Shown: positions 25,739 to 34,750 of the stretch, one piece after another
How positions within the stretch are numbered: position 1 is the first letter of the stretch
Layout: each line of letters starts with the position of its first letter
Assembly: GCA_934130045.1 (NCBI GenBank)
Contig: CAKOXI010000001.1
Coordinates: 1 to 64,000, forward strand
Source of the DNA: an uncultured Bacilli bacterium
GTDB taxonomy: Bacteria > Bacillota_I > Bacilli_A > RF39 > UBA660
DNA: 64,000 nucleotides
Direction of reading: 5' to 3'
The notes under the pieces: generated by a model
Database searches by the model: none
What the model saw: the letters and a program-made list of their open reading frames with translations, nothing else
What the model was told of the DNA's origin: nothing
Position numbers and translations under genes: made by a program

Positions 25739-26244
25739 TAAAGATAATTTCTAACCTTATAATTCCTATAATAATATTGATAATAATTTTATATGGAGTT
25801 AGAAAAAAAATAAATATATATGATGTATTTATTGATGGGGCTAGGGAAAGTATTGACTTATCTATAAATTTATTTCCATCAATGTTAGCTATGATTTTTG
25901 GTGTAAATATATTTTTAAAGTGTGGAATTATAGAATGGTTTTTGAACATTTTTGGCAATTTTAATTTTCCTCATCAAATATTACCGATGATAATAATGAG
26001 ACCTATATCTGGTTCATCAGCATTAGCGATTTTAACAAATATTTTTGAAAACTTTGGACCTGATTCTTATGCTGGTATGTTTGGATCTATTTTACAAGGA
26101 TCAACAGATACAACTTTTTATATTTTGACAATATATTTTGGAACAGTTGGAATTAAAAAAATTCGTTATGCATTAAAAGCTGGAATTTTTACTGATATTA
26201 TTTGTATCATAGTTTCTTTTTTAATTATGTTATTTTTAAGATAA
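25735..26244 (+). CDS. spmB: spore maturation protein SpmB
   Basis: This 169-residue Gate-domain membrane protein contains FPSMLAMIFGVNIFLKCG and RPISGSSALAI, with a DTTFYIL segment typical of SpmB. It starts by ATGA overlap with spmA and ends the three-gene operon. Confidence 0.93.
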   Translation: MIKIISNLIIPIIILIIILYGVRKKINIYDVFIDGARESIDLSINLFPSMLAMIFGVNIFLKCGIIEWFLNIFGNFNFPHQILPMIIMRPISGSSALAILTNIFENFGPDSYAGMFGSILQGSTDTTFYILTIYFGTVGIKKIRYALKAGIFTDIICIIVSFLIMLFLR

Positions 26245-26257
26245 TTCTATAGATAAT

Positions 26258-26286
26258 TTGACTATTTTAGATTAAGGGTGTAATAT
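26258..26286 (+). promoter_or_regulatory. sigma-A promoter
   Basis: TTGACT (26258-26263), 17 bp, TAATAT (26281-26286), 16 nt before the lipoprotein start. Confidence 0.55.
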
Positions 26287-26301
26287 TATTTTGGTGGTAA
26301 A

Positions 26302-26751
26302 ATGAAACAAAAATTTTTTATTATATTTACAATATTTTTTCTGACAGGGTGTAATAAAAATATATTGAAATGTGAAAAAATTGAAAAAAATCCTGGATAT
26401 GTTTATAAAGAAACTTATGAATTAATATATAATGATAATGGAGAAGAAATAAAAAATATTAATATTGATATAGATGCTAGTTTTAATGAAATGTATACTG
26501 ATGATGAGATAGATGAACAATTTGAAACTGTTAGTAATTATTGTGCAAGTTTTGATTATGCAGATAAAAATATGATAAGATGTACTTCAAATAGAGATGG
26601 AAATAATTTAAACGTACAAATTTTTATTAATGCTACTGAAATTGATTCAGAAACTTTTGAGCAAATTATGTATGTTTCAAAGGAAGAAATTTTTAAAAAA
26701 AGTGAGACTAAAAAAAGATTAGAAAATGTTGGATATAGTTGTGCATTATAA
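26302..26751 (+). CDS. small lipoprotein of a two-cysteine family
   Basis: This 149-residue lipoprotein has lipobox LTGC. The mature part starts NKNILKCEKIEKNPG, has YELIYNDNGEEIKNI, and ends NVGYSCAL. First and last Cys pattern, beta-hairpin and length match the proteins at 12126 and 39978. Two additional central Cys (NYCASF, IRCTSN) may form another bond. Function unknown. Confidence 0.75.
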   Translation: MKQKFFIIFTIFFLTGCNKNILKCEKIEKNPGYVYKETYELIYNDNGEEIKNINIDIDASFNEMYTDDEIDEQFETVSNYCASFDYADKNMIRCTSNRDGNNLNVQIFINATEIDSETFEQIMYVSKEEIFKKSETKKRLENVGYSCAL

Positions 26752-26775
26752 AAGCAATTTGTTGCTTTTTTTTTT
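26750..26775 (+). terminator. intrinsic terminator
   Basis: AAAAGCAA/TTGCTTTT stem overlapping the stop codon, with a long T-run. Confidence 0.85.
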
Positions 26776-26806
26776 CTTCTAAAGTATAATTAGTAAAGGT
26801 GATTTG

Positions 26807-27523
26807 ATGGAAAGATTACAGAAAGTTATAGCAAATAGTGGATATTGTTCAAGAAGAAAAGCAGAAGAATTAATTAGTAATGGTAGTGTTAAAGTAAATG
26901 GTAATACAATTACAGAAATGGGTTATAAAATAAATCCAAGTGATGCGGTTGTTGTTGAAGGTAAATCTATAAGTTCTATTGAAAAAGAATATATTTTACT
27001 TAATAAGCCAAGATCTGTTATTACTTCAACTTCTGATGATAAGGGTAGAAAAACTGTTCTTGATATTATAGAAACTGATAAGAGATTATATCCTGTAGGA
27101 AGACTTGATTATGATACAACGGGCGCTATTATACTTACTAATGATGGTGAACTTGCTAATTTACTTATGCATCCTAAGAATAGGGTTAATAAAGTATATA
27201 TTGCTAAGGTAAATGGATTTTTTGATAAACAAAGCTTACTAAAAATGTCTAATGGTGTTTATATTGATGATTATAAAACAGCAAAATGTTTTGTAAAATT
27301 AAAAAAATATGATAAAAAAACAAATACGTCAATTGTAGAAGTAACTATTCATGAGGGACATAATCATCAAGTGAAGAAAATGTTTGAAGCAGTGGGTTTT
27401 AACGTTTTAAAATTAAAGAGAGAGAAAATTGCCTTTCTAGATGTTTCTGACTTAAAATCTGGCGAATATCGTTATTTAAGCATTAAAGAAGTTAAACGAT
27501 TATATTCTGAAACTAAAAAATAA
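26807..27523 (+). CDS. rluB: 23S rRNA pseudouridine synthase, RluB/RsuA family
   Basis: This 238-residue enzyme has an N-terminal S4 domain (MERLQKVIANSGYCSRRKAEELI) and an RsuA-family catalytic core. The GRLDYDTTGAIILTNDGEL motif includes the catalytic Asp, followed by KVYIAKV and HEGHNHQVKKMFE. Subfamily length and motifs favour RluB (pseudouridine in helix 89-93 region) over RsuA. In many Firmicutes it is next to scpA-scpB; here those lie 9 kb away. Confidence 0.9.
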   Translation: MERLQKVIANSGYCSRRKAEELISNGSVKVNGNTITEMGYKINPSDAVVVEGKSISSIEKEYILLNKPRSVITSTSDDKGRKTVLDIIETDKRLYPVGRLDYDTTGAIILTNDGELANLLMHPKNRVNKVYIAKVNGFFDKQSLLKMSNGVYIDDYKTAKCFVKLKKYDKKTNTSIVEVTIHEGHNHQVKKMFEAVGFNVLKLKREKIAFLDVSDLKSGEYRYLSIKEVKRLYSETKK

Positions 27524-27541
27524 GCATTTCTGCTTATTTTT
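27517..27541. terminator. bidirectional terminator overlapping both stop codons
   Basis: AAAATAAGCA/TGCTTATTTT with a TTTC loop; the rluB and ferredoxin stop codons lie in the two arms. Confidence 0.8.
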
Positions 27542-27740
27542 CTTCTTCTATAGCGCTTGTAGGACATCCTTCAATTGCTTCTTTTACATCTTCTTTTAAA
27601 TTTTCATCAATGTTTTCAAAATCGATATTTTCTTTTACTTGTGCAAGATCATCATCACCAAATTCAAAAATTTGATCGGCAATACCTACACATGCACCAC
27701 ATCCAATACATTTCTCTTTGTCTACGAATACATTTTTCAT
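27534..27740 (-). CDS. 4Fe-4S ferredoxin, single cluster
   Basis: This 68-residue protein has C11xxC14xxC17 (KCIGCGACVG) and a distant C59-Pro (EGCPTSAI), the four ligands of one [4Fe-4S] cluster as in Bacillus-type ferredoxins. The rest is acidic. It is a soluble electron carrier. Strong AAGGAGG ribosome site. Confidence 0.93.
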   Translation of the reverse strand: MKNVFVDKEKCIGCGACVGIADQIFEFGDDDLAQVKENIDFENIDENLKEDVKEAIEGCPTSAIEEEK

Positions 27741-27846
27741 ATTATTCCTCCTTTTAAAATTATAAATAATTGACTATAAAAATGCAAGTATATATTTTAA
27801 ATTTAAAAAAAATATGGTATTATTATTATAATAAGGTGGGATATTT

Positions 27847-28602
27847 ATGCCAAGTAGAATGGAAAAGTATTATCAGACTAAGAGTAATGTTCCAAGAAGA
27901 ACAAGTAAAAACCAAAGCTTGTATAATGATATTTATGCTAATAATGATTATGATGTAGATAAAATTAGTAATGCAAATGAAATTAGTCCAGAAAAATTAA
28001 ATGAAATTTTAAATCAATCAAAGAAATCTCAAAAAAGAATTGAACGAAATTATATTTCTGTTGATAATACTGATTTAGATGATGAAAAAAAATATGATAT
28101 TAATGAAGTATTAGCTAAGGCAAAAAGTCAATCAGTAAATAATAATTATAATTATGATAAACTAAAAATTGAAAGGGAAACTTTATTAAAAAAAATAGAA
28201 AATTACAAAGCTAGTAAACAGGAGCAAGATGAAAGTTTGAATGATTTACTTAATACAATTGCTAGTACAAAAATGCTTAGTAATATCAATGATAAAGATT
28301 TATCTTTGGATTTGCTTAATGATTTAAAATCTAATAATGATAATACTGTTGTGGGTGGTATAAGTTCTATTGATAAAGTTTTAAATGATGTACCTAAAAA
28401 AAATATTCCTGTAGATGAAGATGGTATTGATAAATCTTTTTATACTTCAAGTATGAATTTTAATGAAGATGATTTTGACGAGTTAAATAGTTTAAAAAAG
28501 AGTGTTAAAAAGAATAATTTATTGATAAAGATTCTTGTAATTGCCCTATCTTTAATTGCTTTAATAGTATTAGTGTTAATAATATTTAGTTTAAAAAAAT
28601 AA
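27847..28602 (+). CDS. C-terminally anchored membrane protein, unknown
   Basis: This 251-residue protein is hydrophilic and Asn/Asp/Lys-rich for 220 residues, with a predicted coiled-coil (KIERETLLKKIENYKASKQE, about 110-130). It ends in one transmembrane helix (LLIKILVIALSLIALIVLVLI). There is no signal peptide, so the N-terminal part is cytosolic. The basic start is MPSRMEKYYQTKSNVPRR. No family recognised. AAGGTGGG ribosome site. Confidence 0.65.
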   Translation: MPSRMEKYYQTKSNVPRRTSKNQSLYNDIYANNDYDVDKISNANEISPEKLNEILNQSKKSQKRIERNYISVDNTDLDDEKKYDINEVLAKAKSQSVNNNYNYDKLKIERETLLKKIENYKASKQEQDESLNDLLNTIASTKMLSNINDKDLSLDLLNDLKSNNDNTVVGGISSIDKVLNDVPKKNIPVDEDGIDKSFYTSSMNFNEDDFDELNSLKKSVKKNNLLIKILVIALSLIALIVLVLIIFSLKK

Positions 28603-28639
28603 AAAATCAATTCACAATTTTGTATGAGTTGATTTTTTT
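28600..28639. terminator. bidirectional terminator
   Basis: AAAATCAATTCA pairs with TGAGTTGATTTT (one G-U), with A- and T-runs, between convergent genes. Confidence 0.75.
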
Positions 28640-28640
28640 A

Positions 28641-29357
28641 TTATATATTTCCTTTTTTACAAGTTTGACCAGAATTAGTAAGTTTTTCTAATGCTGTATC
28701 ATAGGTATCATTAAATTGTAGTTCAAGTTCACTATCTGAATTTGTTAATTCTGAATAGGTTGTTTTTATAGAAATATAGTATTCATTATCGCTTAATTTG
28801 TAATAATTACTATCTGAATTTAAATAAATTAAGAATGCCTGCATAATACTTACGTATTGATCAAAATATTCTCTACTACTTTCATCTAAAAGTTTAACAT
28901 TTATTTCATTTACAGTATTTTTTAATTGATTATTACTAAAATTTACTGTTGTTTTAGCATTTACTTCTAGATAATATTGAGTATCTACTTCTTCACATAT
29001 TAGCTGTTCTGTGATTGGTGTTTCTTTTATATTTTCTGTATTTTCTTGTGTTTGTTCGTTATTATCTTCTTTTAATTCATTTTTAGCAATTTCTTCATCT
29101 GTTTTATTAATTATTTCATAGTTATCATAATTTTTAGATTCATTGTTGTTTAATTTTTCTTTATCTTTTGTATTAATTATATTAATAAATATAATGAGTC
29201 CTATAATAACCATTATAGCGCCAAGTATTAAAAAGAATTGCTTAAAAGGTTTCTTTTTTGGAGGTTCTTGATATTCAAATTTTTTTAAAGGATCAATTAT
29301 ATCAATTTGATCTTCAATTGATTCATCGATTTTAACAAATGATTTGTTTTTTTCCAT
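28641..29357 (-). CDS. membrane-anchored member of the two-cysteine surface family
   Basis: This 238-residue protein has a cytosolic N-terminal ~40 residues, one transmembrane helix (about 45-66), an acidic Glu/Asn linker, then an outer domain. That domain starts EQLICEEVDTQYY and ends SGQTCKKGNI, with a Cys near each end like the lipoproteins at 12126, 26302 and 39978, but anchored by a helix instead of lipid. The ATG at 29357 has GGAAGTGAT at 5 nt. Confidence 0.65.
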   Translation of the reverse strand: MEKNKSFVKIDESIEDQIDIIDPLKKFEYQEPPKKKPFKQFFLILGAIMVIIGLIIFINIINTKDKEKLNNNESKNYDNYEIINKTDEEIAKNELKEDNNEQTQENTENIKETPITEQLICEEVDTQYYLEVNAKTTVNFSNNQLKNTVNEINVKLLDESSREYFDQYVSIMQAFLIYLNSDSNYYKLSDNEYYISIKTTYSELTNSDSELELQFNDTYDTALEKLTNSGQTCKKGNI

Positions 29358-29451
29358 ATTATCACTTCCATATAAAATTTTATCATAATTAATAAGAAAA
29401 AACAAATTGTGTTGAAGTTTAAAAAATGATAAAATGTTTTTGGTGTTTAAT

Positions 29452-30693
29452 ATGAATGAAATAGAAATAATGAAATTTGATCATGAAGGAAGGGGTATTG
29501 GATATTTAAATGGCAAAACTATTTTTGTTGATAATACAATACCTGGTGATATAGTAAATATTAATATAAGAAAAAATAAAAAAAATTATTGTATTGCTGA
29601 TGTAGCACAATATATAAAATATAGTAGCAATAGAATTAAGCCTAATTGCCCATTTTTTAATAAATGTGGTGGGTGTGATTTACAAAATATTAGTTATGAT
29701 AAACAATTAGTTTTTAAAGAGGAAAAAGTAAAAGAAATACTTGAAAGATTTGCTAAAATAGATAAAGTTAAAGTGAAGCCTATTTTAAATAAGTGTGAAA
29801 ATCAATTTTACTATAGAAATAAATTGACTCTTCAAGTTAATAAGAAAATTGGTTTATATGGTAAAAATAGCTATGATTTAGTTCCAATTAATAATTGTTT
29901 AATTTCTAGTAAAAAAATCAATGAAATTTTACCTTTAATTCAGGAAAATATTAATTTAGAAAATATAGGGCAAATTGTTATAAGAAATAGTTTTTATAAT
30001 AATAAAGTTATGATTATCTTTAAAGGAAAAAATATAAATATAAATAATGTTATGAATTTAAAAAATTTTGTTGATTCAATATATGTTGATGAAAATAATA
30101 ATTATAAATTAGTATATGGATTAGAATATTTAGAGGAAAAAATAGGAGATTATATTTTTAAAATTTCTCCCGATTCATTCTTTCAAGTTAATACTGTAAT
30201 GTGTAAAAAATTATATGATAAAATTATTGAATATGGTTCTTTTAATGGTACTCAAAATGTTTTAGATTTATATTGTGGTACGGGTACAATTGGTATATAT
30301 ATAAGTAAATATGTGAAAAGTGTTGTTGGATATGAAATAAATAAATATGCGATTATGAATGCCCAAGATAATTTAAAAATAAATGATGTTTACAATGCTA
30401 ATTTTTATTGTGGTAGTAGTGAACTATCTTTTGAAAATATTACCAATAATATTGATACTATAATAGTTGACCCGCCAAGAGGTGGATTAAATTTGGAAAC
30501 TATTCAAGGTATTATAAATGTAAAACCATGTAAAGTTATTTACGTTTCTTGTGATCCAGTTACATTAGCTCGGGACTTAAAAATACTTAGTGATTATTAT
30601 GATGTAATCGAGGTTACTCCTGTTGATATGTTTCCTAATACTAAACATGTTGAGTGTGTCGCAGCATTATATCGAGGAGAATCTAAAAAATGA
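29452..30693 (+). CDS. rlmD: 23S rRNA (uracil-C5) methyltransferase, RlmD/RlmCD family
   Basis: This 413-residue RumA-type enzyme has an N-terminal TRAM domain, then a [4Fe-4S] motif CPFFNKCGGC (C66, C72, C75) with a fourth Cys near NNCLIS. Then come the SAM-binding VLDLYCGTGTIGIY, the base-binding DPPRGGL and the nucleophile YVSCDP (C367). It methylates C5 of specific uridines in 23S rRNA. In Firmicutes one enzyme can modify two sites, so the exact target is open. RBS TTGGTG. Confidence 0.92.
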   Translation: MNEIEIMKFDHEGRGIGYLNGKTIFVDNTIPGDIVNINIRKNKKNYCIADVAQYIKYSSNRIKPNCPFFNKCGGCDLQNISYDKQLVFKEEKVKEILERFAKIDKVKVKPILNKCENQFYYRNKLTLQVNKKIGLYGKNSYDLVPINNCLISSKKINEILPLIQENINLENIGQIVIRNSFYNNKVMIIFKGKNININNVMNLKNFVDSIYVDENNNYKLVYGLEYLEEKIGDYIFKISPDSFFQVNTVMCKKLYDKIIEYGSFNGTQNVLDLYCGTGTIGIYISKYVKSVVGYEINKYAIMNAQDNLKINDVYNANFYCGSSELSFENITNNIDTIIVDPPRGGLNLETIQGIINVKPCKVIYVSCDPVTLARDLKILSDYYDVIEVTPVDMFPNTKHVECVAALYRGESKK

Positions 30694-30748
30694 TATTAAA
30701 TTAATAAAATGAAAAAATAAATATTTTTTTATTAAGTAGGTGATAAGG

Positions 30749-31612
30749 ATGATTAGTAAAAAGAAAATTGATGAAGCATTTGAATTTTATAATATAGAAA
30801 AATCATATAAAGAAAAATGTTATAGGTGTGCTGAAAAGATAAATCAAAGTGAATATTATGGAAAGTTATTTAATGATGTATATAATACTTTATATTGTGA
30901 TGATTTTATTAAAATAAAAGAATTATGGAAGGTAAAAGATATTAATGAATTATTCGGAAATAATGTAAATCCATTTGTAACAAATTTAATGATAATACTA
31001 GGTTATGAATTACATAGAAATAATATTGATAAATATAGATTAGATATAAATCAAGTTAATATTCATAAAAATAGGTTAAAAGAATGTTTTGAGAGTGACT
31101 TAATATATAGAAATTATGATGGAGTAAGAATATCACAAATGTTATGGGCAGTATATTTTATTAGAGTTAGAATTATAGAAATAGGAAGATTACAATTTGA
31201 ATATGAGAGTACAGAAAAAAATATTTCTATAATAAAAATTCATATACCAAAAGGCAAAAAATTAGATTTAATCGAAGTAAAGGATTCAATAAAAGAATCC
31301 CAAAATAAAATAAAACAAATATATGGTTTAGATAAAATTAAATATATCTGTAATTCATGGTTATTAAGTAATCAAATTTATAATATAGTTGAAAAAAATT
31401 CGAATATTTTCCTTTTTCACAATTTATTTGATATTAGGGATGGAGAAGATTGTATTAATGATATTATGAATTTTGTATATGGAGTAAACCAGTGTAGTGA
31501 TTATAAAGAATTATATGAAAATACAACATTGCAAAAGAAAATAAAAGAAAGTTTAATAAATAATCAGAAGTTTTATTTAGGCTTAGGTGTTTTAAGAAAA
31601 GAGATTTATTAA
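30749..31612 (+). CDS. GNAT-like acyltransferase (NAT_N plus GNAT_C domains)
   Basis: This 287-residue protein has an N-terminal helical domain and a C-terminal acetyltransferase-like domain. The C-terminal half has the recurring segments MLWAVYFIRVRIIEIGRLQF, IKIHIPKGKKLD and CNSWLLSNQI seen in this clostridial/bacillar acyltransferase family. The substrate is unknown. RBS AGGTGATAAGG. It is the last intact gene before a 660-nt non-coding stretch. Confidence 0.7.
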   Translation: MISKKKIDEAFEFYNIEKSYKEKCYRCAEKINQSEYYGKLFNDVYNTLYCDDFIKIKELWKVKDINELFGNNVNPFVTNLMIILGYELHRNNIDKYRLDINQVNIHKNRLKECFESDLIYRNYDGVRISQMLWAVYFIRVRIIEIGRLQFEYESTEKNISIIKIHIPKGKKLDLIEVKDSIKESQNKIKQIYGLDKIKYICNSWLLSNQIYNIVEKNSNIFLFHNLFDIRDGEDCINDIMNFVYGVNQCSDYKELYENTTLQKKIKESLINNQKFYLGLGVLRKEIY

Positions 31613-31757
31613 AACCAAAGAATATTATAAATATAGATGTTAGATTAAAAATTGATATAGTTGTAAAAAGAACACATTATGTAATGGAAAAAAAGTAATT
31701 TCTTTTATATTGTTAAAAATGTTTAGTATAATATATGTATATTTGATAAGGCAATTT
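31613..31757 (+). other. non-coding stretch with a possible gene fragment
   Basis: An open frame without a start codon runs to a stop at 31698 and reads NIDVRLKIDIVVKRTHYV before ending. It could be the tail of a lost gene. TATAAT at 31727-31732 may be the promoter of the short frame at 31758. Confidence 0.25.
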
Positions 31758-31874
31758 ATGAGTAAAAATTTAATTAAAAATGAAAATAATATTATTTTTT
31801 ATGAAGATGAAAATGGTAAAATGCATAAAGAATTAAAAAACAAGGTAAGAGTAAGAGTAGAAGTAGAAAATTGA
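31758..31874 (+). pseudogene. 38-codon open frame, likely gene remnant
   Basis: It starts MSKNLIKNENNIIFYEDENG and stops after 38 residues. The NNIIFYEDENGK segment looks like the N-terminus of RhuM-like or Gp49/HigB-like proteins, which are much longer, so this is probably a truncated remnant. It has a weak AAGGC ribosome site and a -10 box at 31727-31732. It could also be a real small peptide. Confidence 0.35.
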
Positions 31875-32272
31875 TATATACATAATAAACATTCATCCAT
31901 TAAGAGTGCTTATTATGTAGTAGTCAGTTATACTTAAACATATAAAAAGCAACTATTCATAATTAACGAACATGGCACGTGGAGTGTGTATGTTTGTTAA
32001 AATGTAAACAAATTCTTGAAATATAAAAAAATCAATTATAAATTAGGTGTAAAAAAAAGTAATTTTTAAAATCTGATAAAAGTATTTAATAATTTTATAT
32101 TAAAGTATTGTTGATTTAAATAAAAATTAATTTTTAATAAATATAATTTTTTATTATATATAATAGAGCAAAGCACTTATTTAATTTGATGATACAGAAT
32201 AAAATAAAATAGATAATATATATAAATATTTAGTAAAGTTTATAAAATAATAATTTAAAATGAGGAGAATAT
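31875..32272 (+). other. AT-rich non-coding region
   Basis: No gene is seen over ~400 nt. An inverted repeat TACATAATAA (31879-31888) / TTATTATGTA (31910-31919) lies right after the short open frame, without a T-run. The rest is A/T-rich and stop-dense, as expected of decayed sequence. Confidence 0.5.
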
Positions 32273-32710
32273 ATGAAATATATTGTAGAAAATGCTACCA
32301 ATGATGATATAGATTTTTTGATTGAATCTAAATTATATAGTATATTTAATTATGCTAATAATTTATCTAATGATGAAATAGAGAAAATTAATAACTATGT
32401 TTTTTGTCATGTTCATGATGCAGTAAATAATTATAAAATAGTTAAATGTAATGATAAAAAAATCGGTTGTTATTTAGTTGCTTTAAAAGATGATGGTGTT
32501 ATATTAGATGAAATATATTTGTTGGATGACTATAGAAATAAAGGAATCGGATCAAGCATAATAAAAAATATATTAGAAAATAACCGTATAGTATATTTAT
32601 GGGTTTATAAAGAAAATAAAAAAGCTTTTTCTTTGTATAAAAAATTTGGTTTTGAAATATGTGAAGAAACTAATACAAGATATTATATGAAATATAGTAT
32701 TTTAGTGTAA
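32273..32710 (+). CDS. GNAT family N-acetyltransferase
   Basis: This 145-residue single-domain GNAT has acetyl-CoA motif A YRNKGIGSSIIKNIL (R88, G91, G93) after the beta strand VILDEIYLLDDY. Motif B is YKENKKAFSLYKKFGFEI, where the Tyr is near the usual general acid. The substrate cannot be told. GAGGAG ribosome site. It is followed 12 nt later by an acyltransferase gene. Confidence 0.88.
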   Translation: MKYIVENATNDDIDFLIESKLYSIFNYANNLSNDEIEKINNYVFCHVHDAVNNYKIVKCNDKKIGCYLVALKDDGVILDEIYLLDDYRNKGIGSSIIKNILENNRIVYLWVYKENKKAFSLYKKFGFEICEETNTRYYMKYSILV

Positions 32711-32721
32711 AGAGGTTTTTA

Positions 32722-33687
32722 GTGAAAAGAAATAATTGTTTAAATTTATTAAAATTTGTGGCATGTTTTGGAGTAGTATTTATACATGTACCTTTCCCAG
32801 GAATTTTTGGAGAAATTATTAAGTATTTATCTGGTTTTTCTGTTCCATTATTTTTTATGATTTCTGGTTATTATTCATATGGTTGTGATTATAAAAAGAT
32901 AAAAAGTAAATTGATTAAAATATTAAAAATTTTATTATTTACTTATATTTTATATCTTTTTTATAACATTATTATGTCTATTAAAAATTCTGATTTTCCA
33001 GGTTGGCTTATAAGATATTATAATTTTCATAATATAATTTTATCTATTGTATTTTGTACAATATGGTGGGCAATTCCTTTATGGTATCTTATTGCAATGT
33101 CAGAAGTTTATTTAGTTTGGATGATAGTTGTTAAAAAAGGCTTGCAAAGTAAATTCACTTCTTTTACTTTTGTTTTACTATTGTTAGAATTAATACTTAC
33201 TATTTATGTGGATTCCGTGGGAATTAATTGGTATTATAAGACTAATTTTATATGTCGAGCTATGTCTTGGTTTATGCTTGGATATTTAATAAAAGAAAAA
33301 TATGAAAACAAACTTGATAAAATTAGTAATATAAAATTACTGTGTGTTGTATTTTTAGGAAGTTTTATTATTCTATCATTTATATTTTTTAAACCAACCA
33401 TCAATTATAGTTGTCTAGGTTTATTATTTATATCACCTGCATTGTTTTTAATTGGTATTAAAAATCCAGATATAAAAATAAATAAATTTATTGAATTTAT
33501 TGGGGATAAATTATCAATGTATATTTATATTTTTCATTTAATTATTTCTTGGTTAATTATATCTAGGATTAAGTTATTTGGAATAAACATTGATGGTATT
33601 TATTCATATATTCATCCTATTTTTACTTTAATTGCCACAATTTTAATTTCATCAATTTTTTATTTTATTTTAAAAAAAAGAAAATGA
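32722..33687 (+). CDS. acyltransferase family 3 membrane protein
   Basis: This 321-residue polytopic protein has about ten helices. It opens with CLNLLKFVACFGVVFIHVPF, including the conserved His of Acyl_transf_3 proteins, then VPLFFMISGYYSYG. These enzymes O-acetylate or otherwise acylate surface glycans, peptidoglycan or lipids. It starts at GTG after AAAGAGG. Together with the next glycosyltransferase it suggests a surface-glycan modification function. Confidence 0.85.
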   Translation: MKRNNCLNLLKFVACFGVVFIHVPFPGIFGEIIKYLSGFSVPLFFMISGYYSYGCDYKKIKSKLIKILKILLFTYILYLFYNIIMSIKNSDFPGWLIRYYNFHNIILSIVFCTIWWAIPLWYLIAMSEVYLVWMIVVKKGLQSKFTSFTFVLLLLELILTIYVDSVGINWYYKTNFICRAMSWFMLGYLIKEKYENKLDKISNIKLLCVVFLGSFIILSFIFFKPTINYSCLGLLFISPALFLIGIKNPDIKINKFIEFIGDKLSMYIYIFHLIISWLIISRIKLFGINIDGIYSYIHPIFTLIATILISSIFYFILKKRK

Positions 33688-33741
33688 ATTTTTAATTTGT
33701 ATTTTATTGTGATAATATTATTTTTTCTATTATAAATTATA

Positions 33742-33750
33742 TGTTATAAT
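33742..33750 (+). promoter_or_regulatory. extended -10 element before the glycosyltransferase gene
   Basis: TGT followed by TATAAT (33745-33750); no clear -35. It is about 30 nt from the start codon. Confidence 0.45.
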
Positions 33751-33780
33751 TTATATAGTTATTAAAAAGGCAGTGATTTA

Positions 33781-34749
33781 ATGAATAATAAAACATTATA
33801 TATTATCGTTCCCTGTTATAATGAAGAAGAGGTTTTAATTGATACATCAAATAAGTTAAAAAATAAAATTAATTCTTTAATTTTAAGTAAAAGAATATCT
33901 AATAAAAGTAAAATAATGTTTGTAGATGATGGATCTAGTGATAAAACTTGGGAATATATAAAAGAAATTAGTTCTTGTGAAAAAATTTTTACGGGTATTT
34001 CTTTATCTAGAAATTTTGGTCATCAAAATGCTTTGGTAGCTGGACTTTTAAGTGCTAAAGAATATGCTGATGTTGTTATAACAATAGATGCAGATTTACA
34101 AGATGATATAAATGCGATTGACTTGATGCTTGATAAATATTATAGTGGTAGTGATATTGTTTATGGGGTTAGAAATAAAAGAAAAAATGATTCTTATTTT
34201 AAACGTATGAGTGCTCAATTTTTTTATAAATTTATGAATTTTTTAGGAGCTGAATGTATTTATAATCATGCTGATTATAGATTAACCTCAAAAAAAGTTT
34301 TGAATGTTTTTTCTGATTATAAAGAGGTAAATTTATTTTTACGTGGAATATTTCCCTTAATTGGTTTTAATTCATCTTGTGTTTATTATGAAAGACTTGA
34401 ACGTACGGGCGGTAAATCTAAATATTCATTTAAAAAAATGTTTCATTTTGCTTGTGATGGTATAACGTCTTTTAGCATTAAACCTCTTAGGTTTATTTGT
34501 TTAATTGGATTTTTAATTTTAATTATTAGTATATTTATAATGGTATATTCTTTAATTAGAAAGTTAAGTGGAAATACGGTTGATGGTTGGACTTTTTTAG
34601 CTATTTCAATTTGGTTTATTGGTGGATTACAAATGATTAGTATTGGAATTATTGGTGAATATATTGGAAAAATTTATGGTGAATCAAAATCTAGACCAAG
34701 ATTCATTGTGGCAGAGGATTTAAATAAAAAAAATGAGGTGGAAGTATAA
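33781..34749 (+). CDS. family 2 glycosyltransferase with two C-terminal helices (GtrB/DPM1-like)
   Basis: This 322-residue enzyme has a GT2 domain: IIVPCYNEEEVL at the N-terminus, FVDDGSSDKTWEYI, SRNFGHQNALVAGL and the DADLQDD metal motif. Two C-terminal helices follow (about 235-258 and 272-295), with GEYIGKIYGESKSRPRF at the end. This architecture is typical of polyprenyl-phosphate glycosyltransferases such as GtrB. It probably links a sugar to undecaprenyl phosphate on the inner face of the membrane. The next gene starts 1 nt downstream of its stop. Confidence 0.9.
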   Translation: MNNKTLYIIVPCYNEEEVLIDTSNKLKNKINSLILSKRISNKSKIMFVDDGSSDKTWEYIKEISSCEKIFTGISLSRNFGHQNALVAGLLSAKEYADVVITIDADLQDDINAIDLMLDKYYSGSDIVYGVRNKRKNDSYFKRMSAQFFYKFMNFLGAECIYNHADYRLTSKKVLNVFSDYKEVNLFLRGIFPLIGFNSSCVYYERLERTGGKSKYSFKKMFHFACDGITSFSIKPLRFICLIGFLILIISIFIMVYSLIRKLSGNTVDGWTFLAISIWFIGGLQMISIGIIGEYIGKIYGESKSRPRFIVAEDLNKKNEVEV

Positions 34750-34750
34750 A

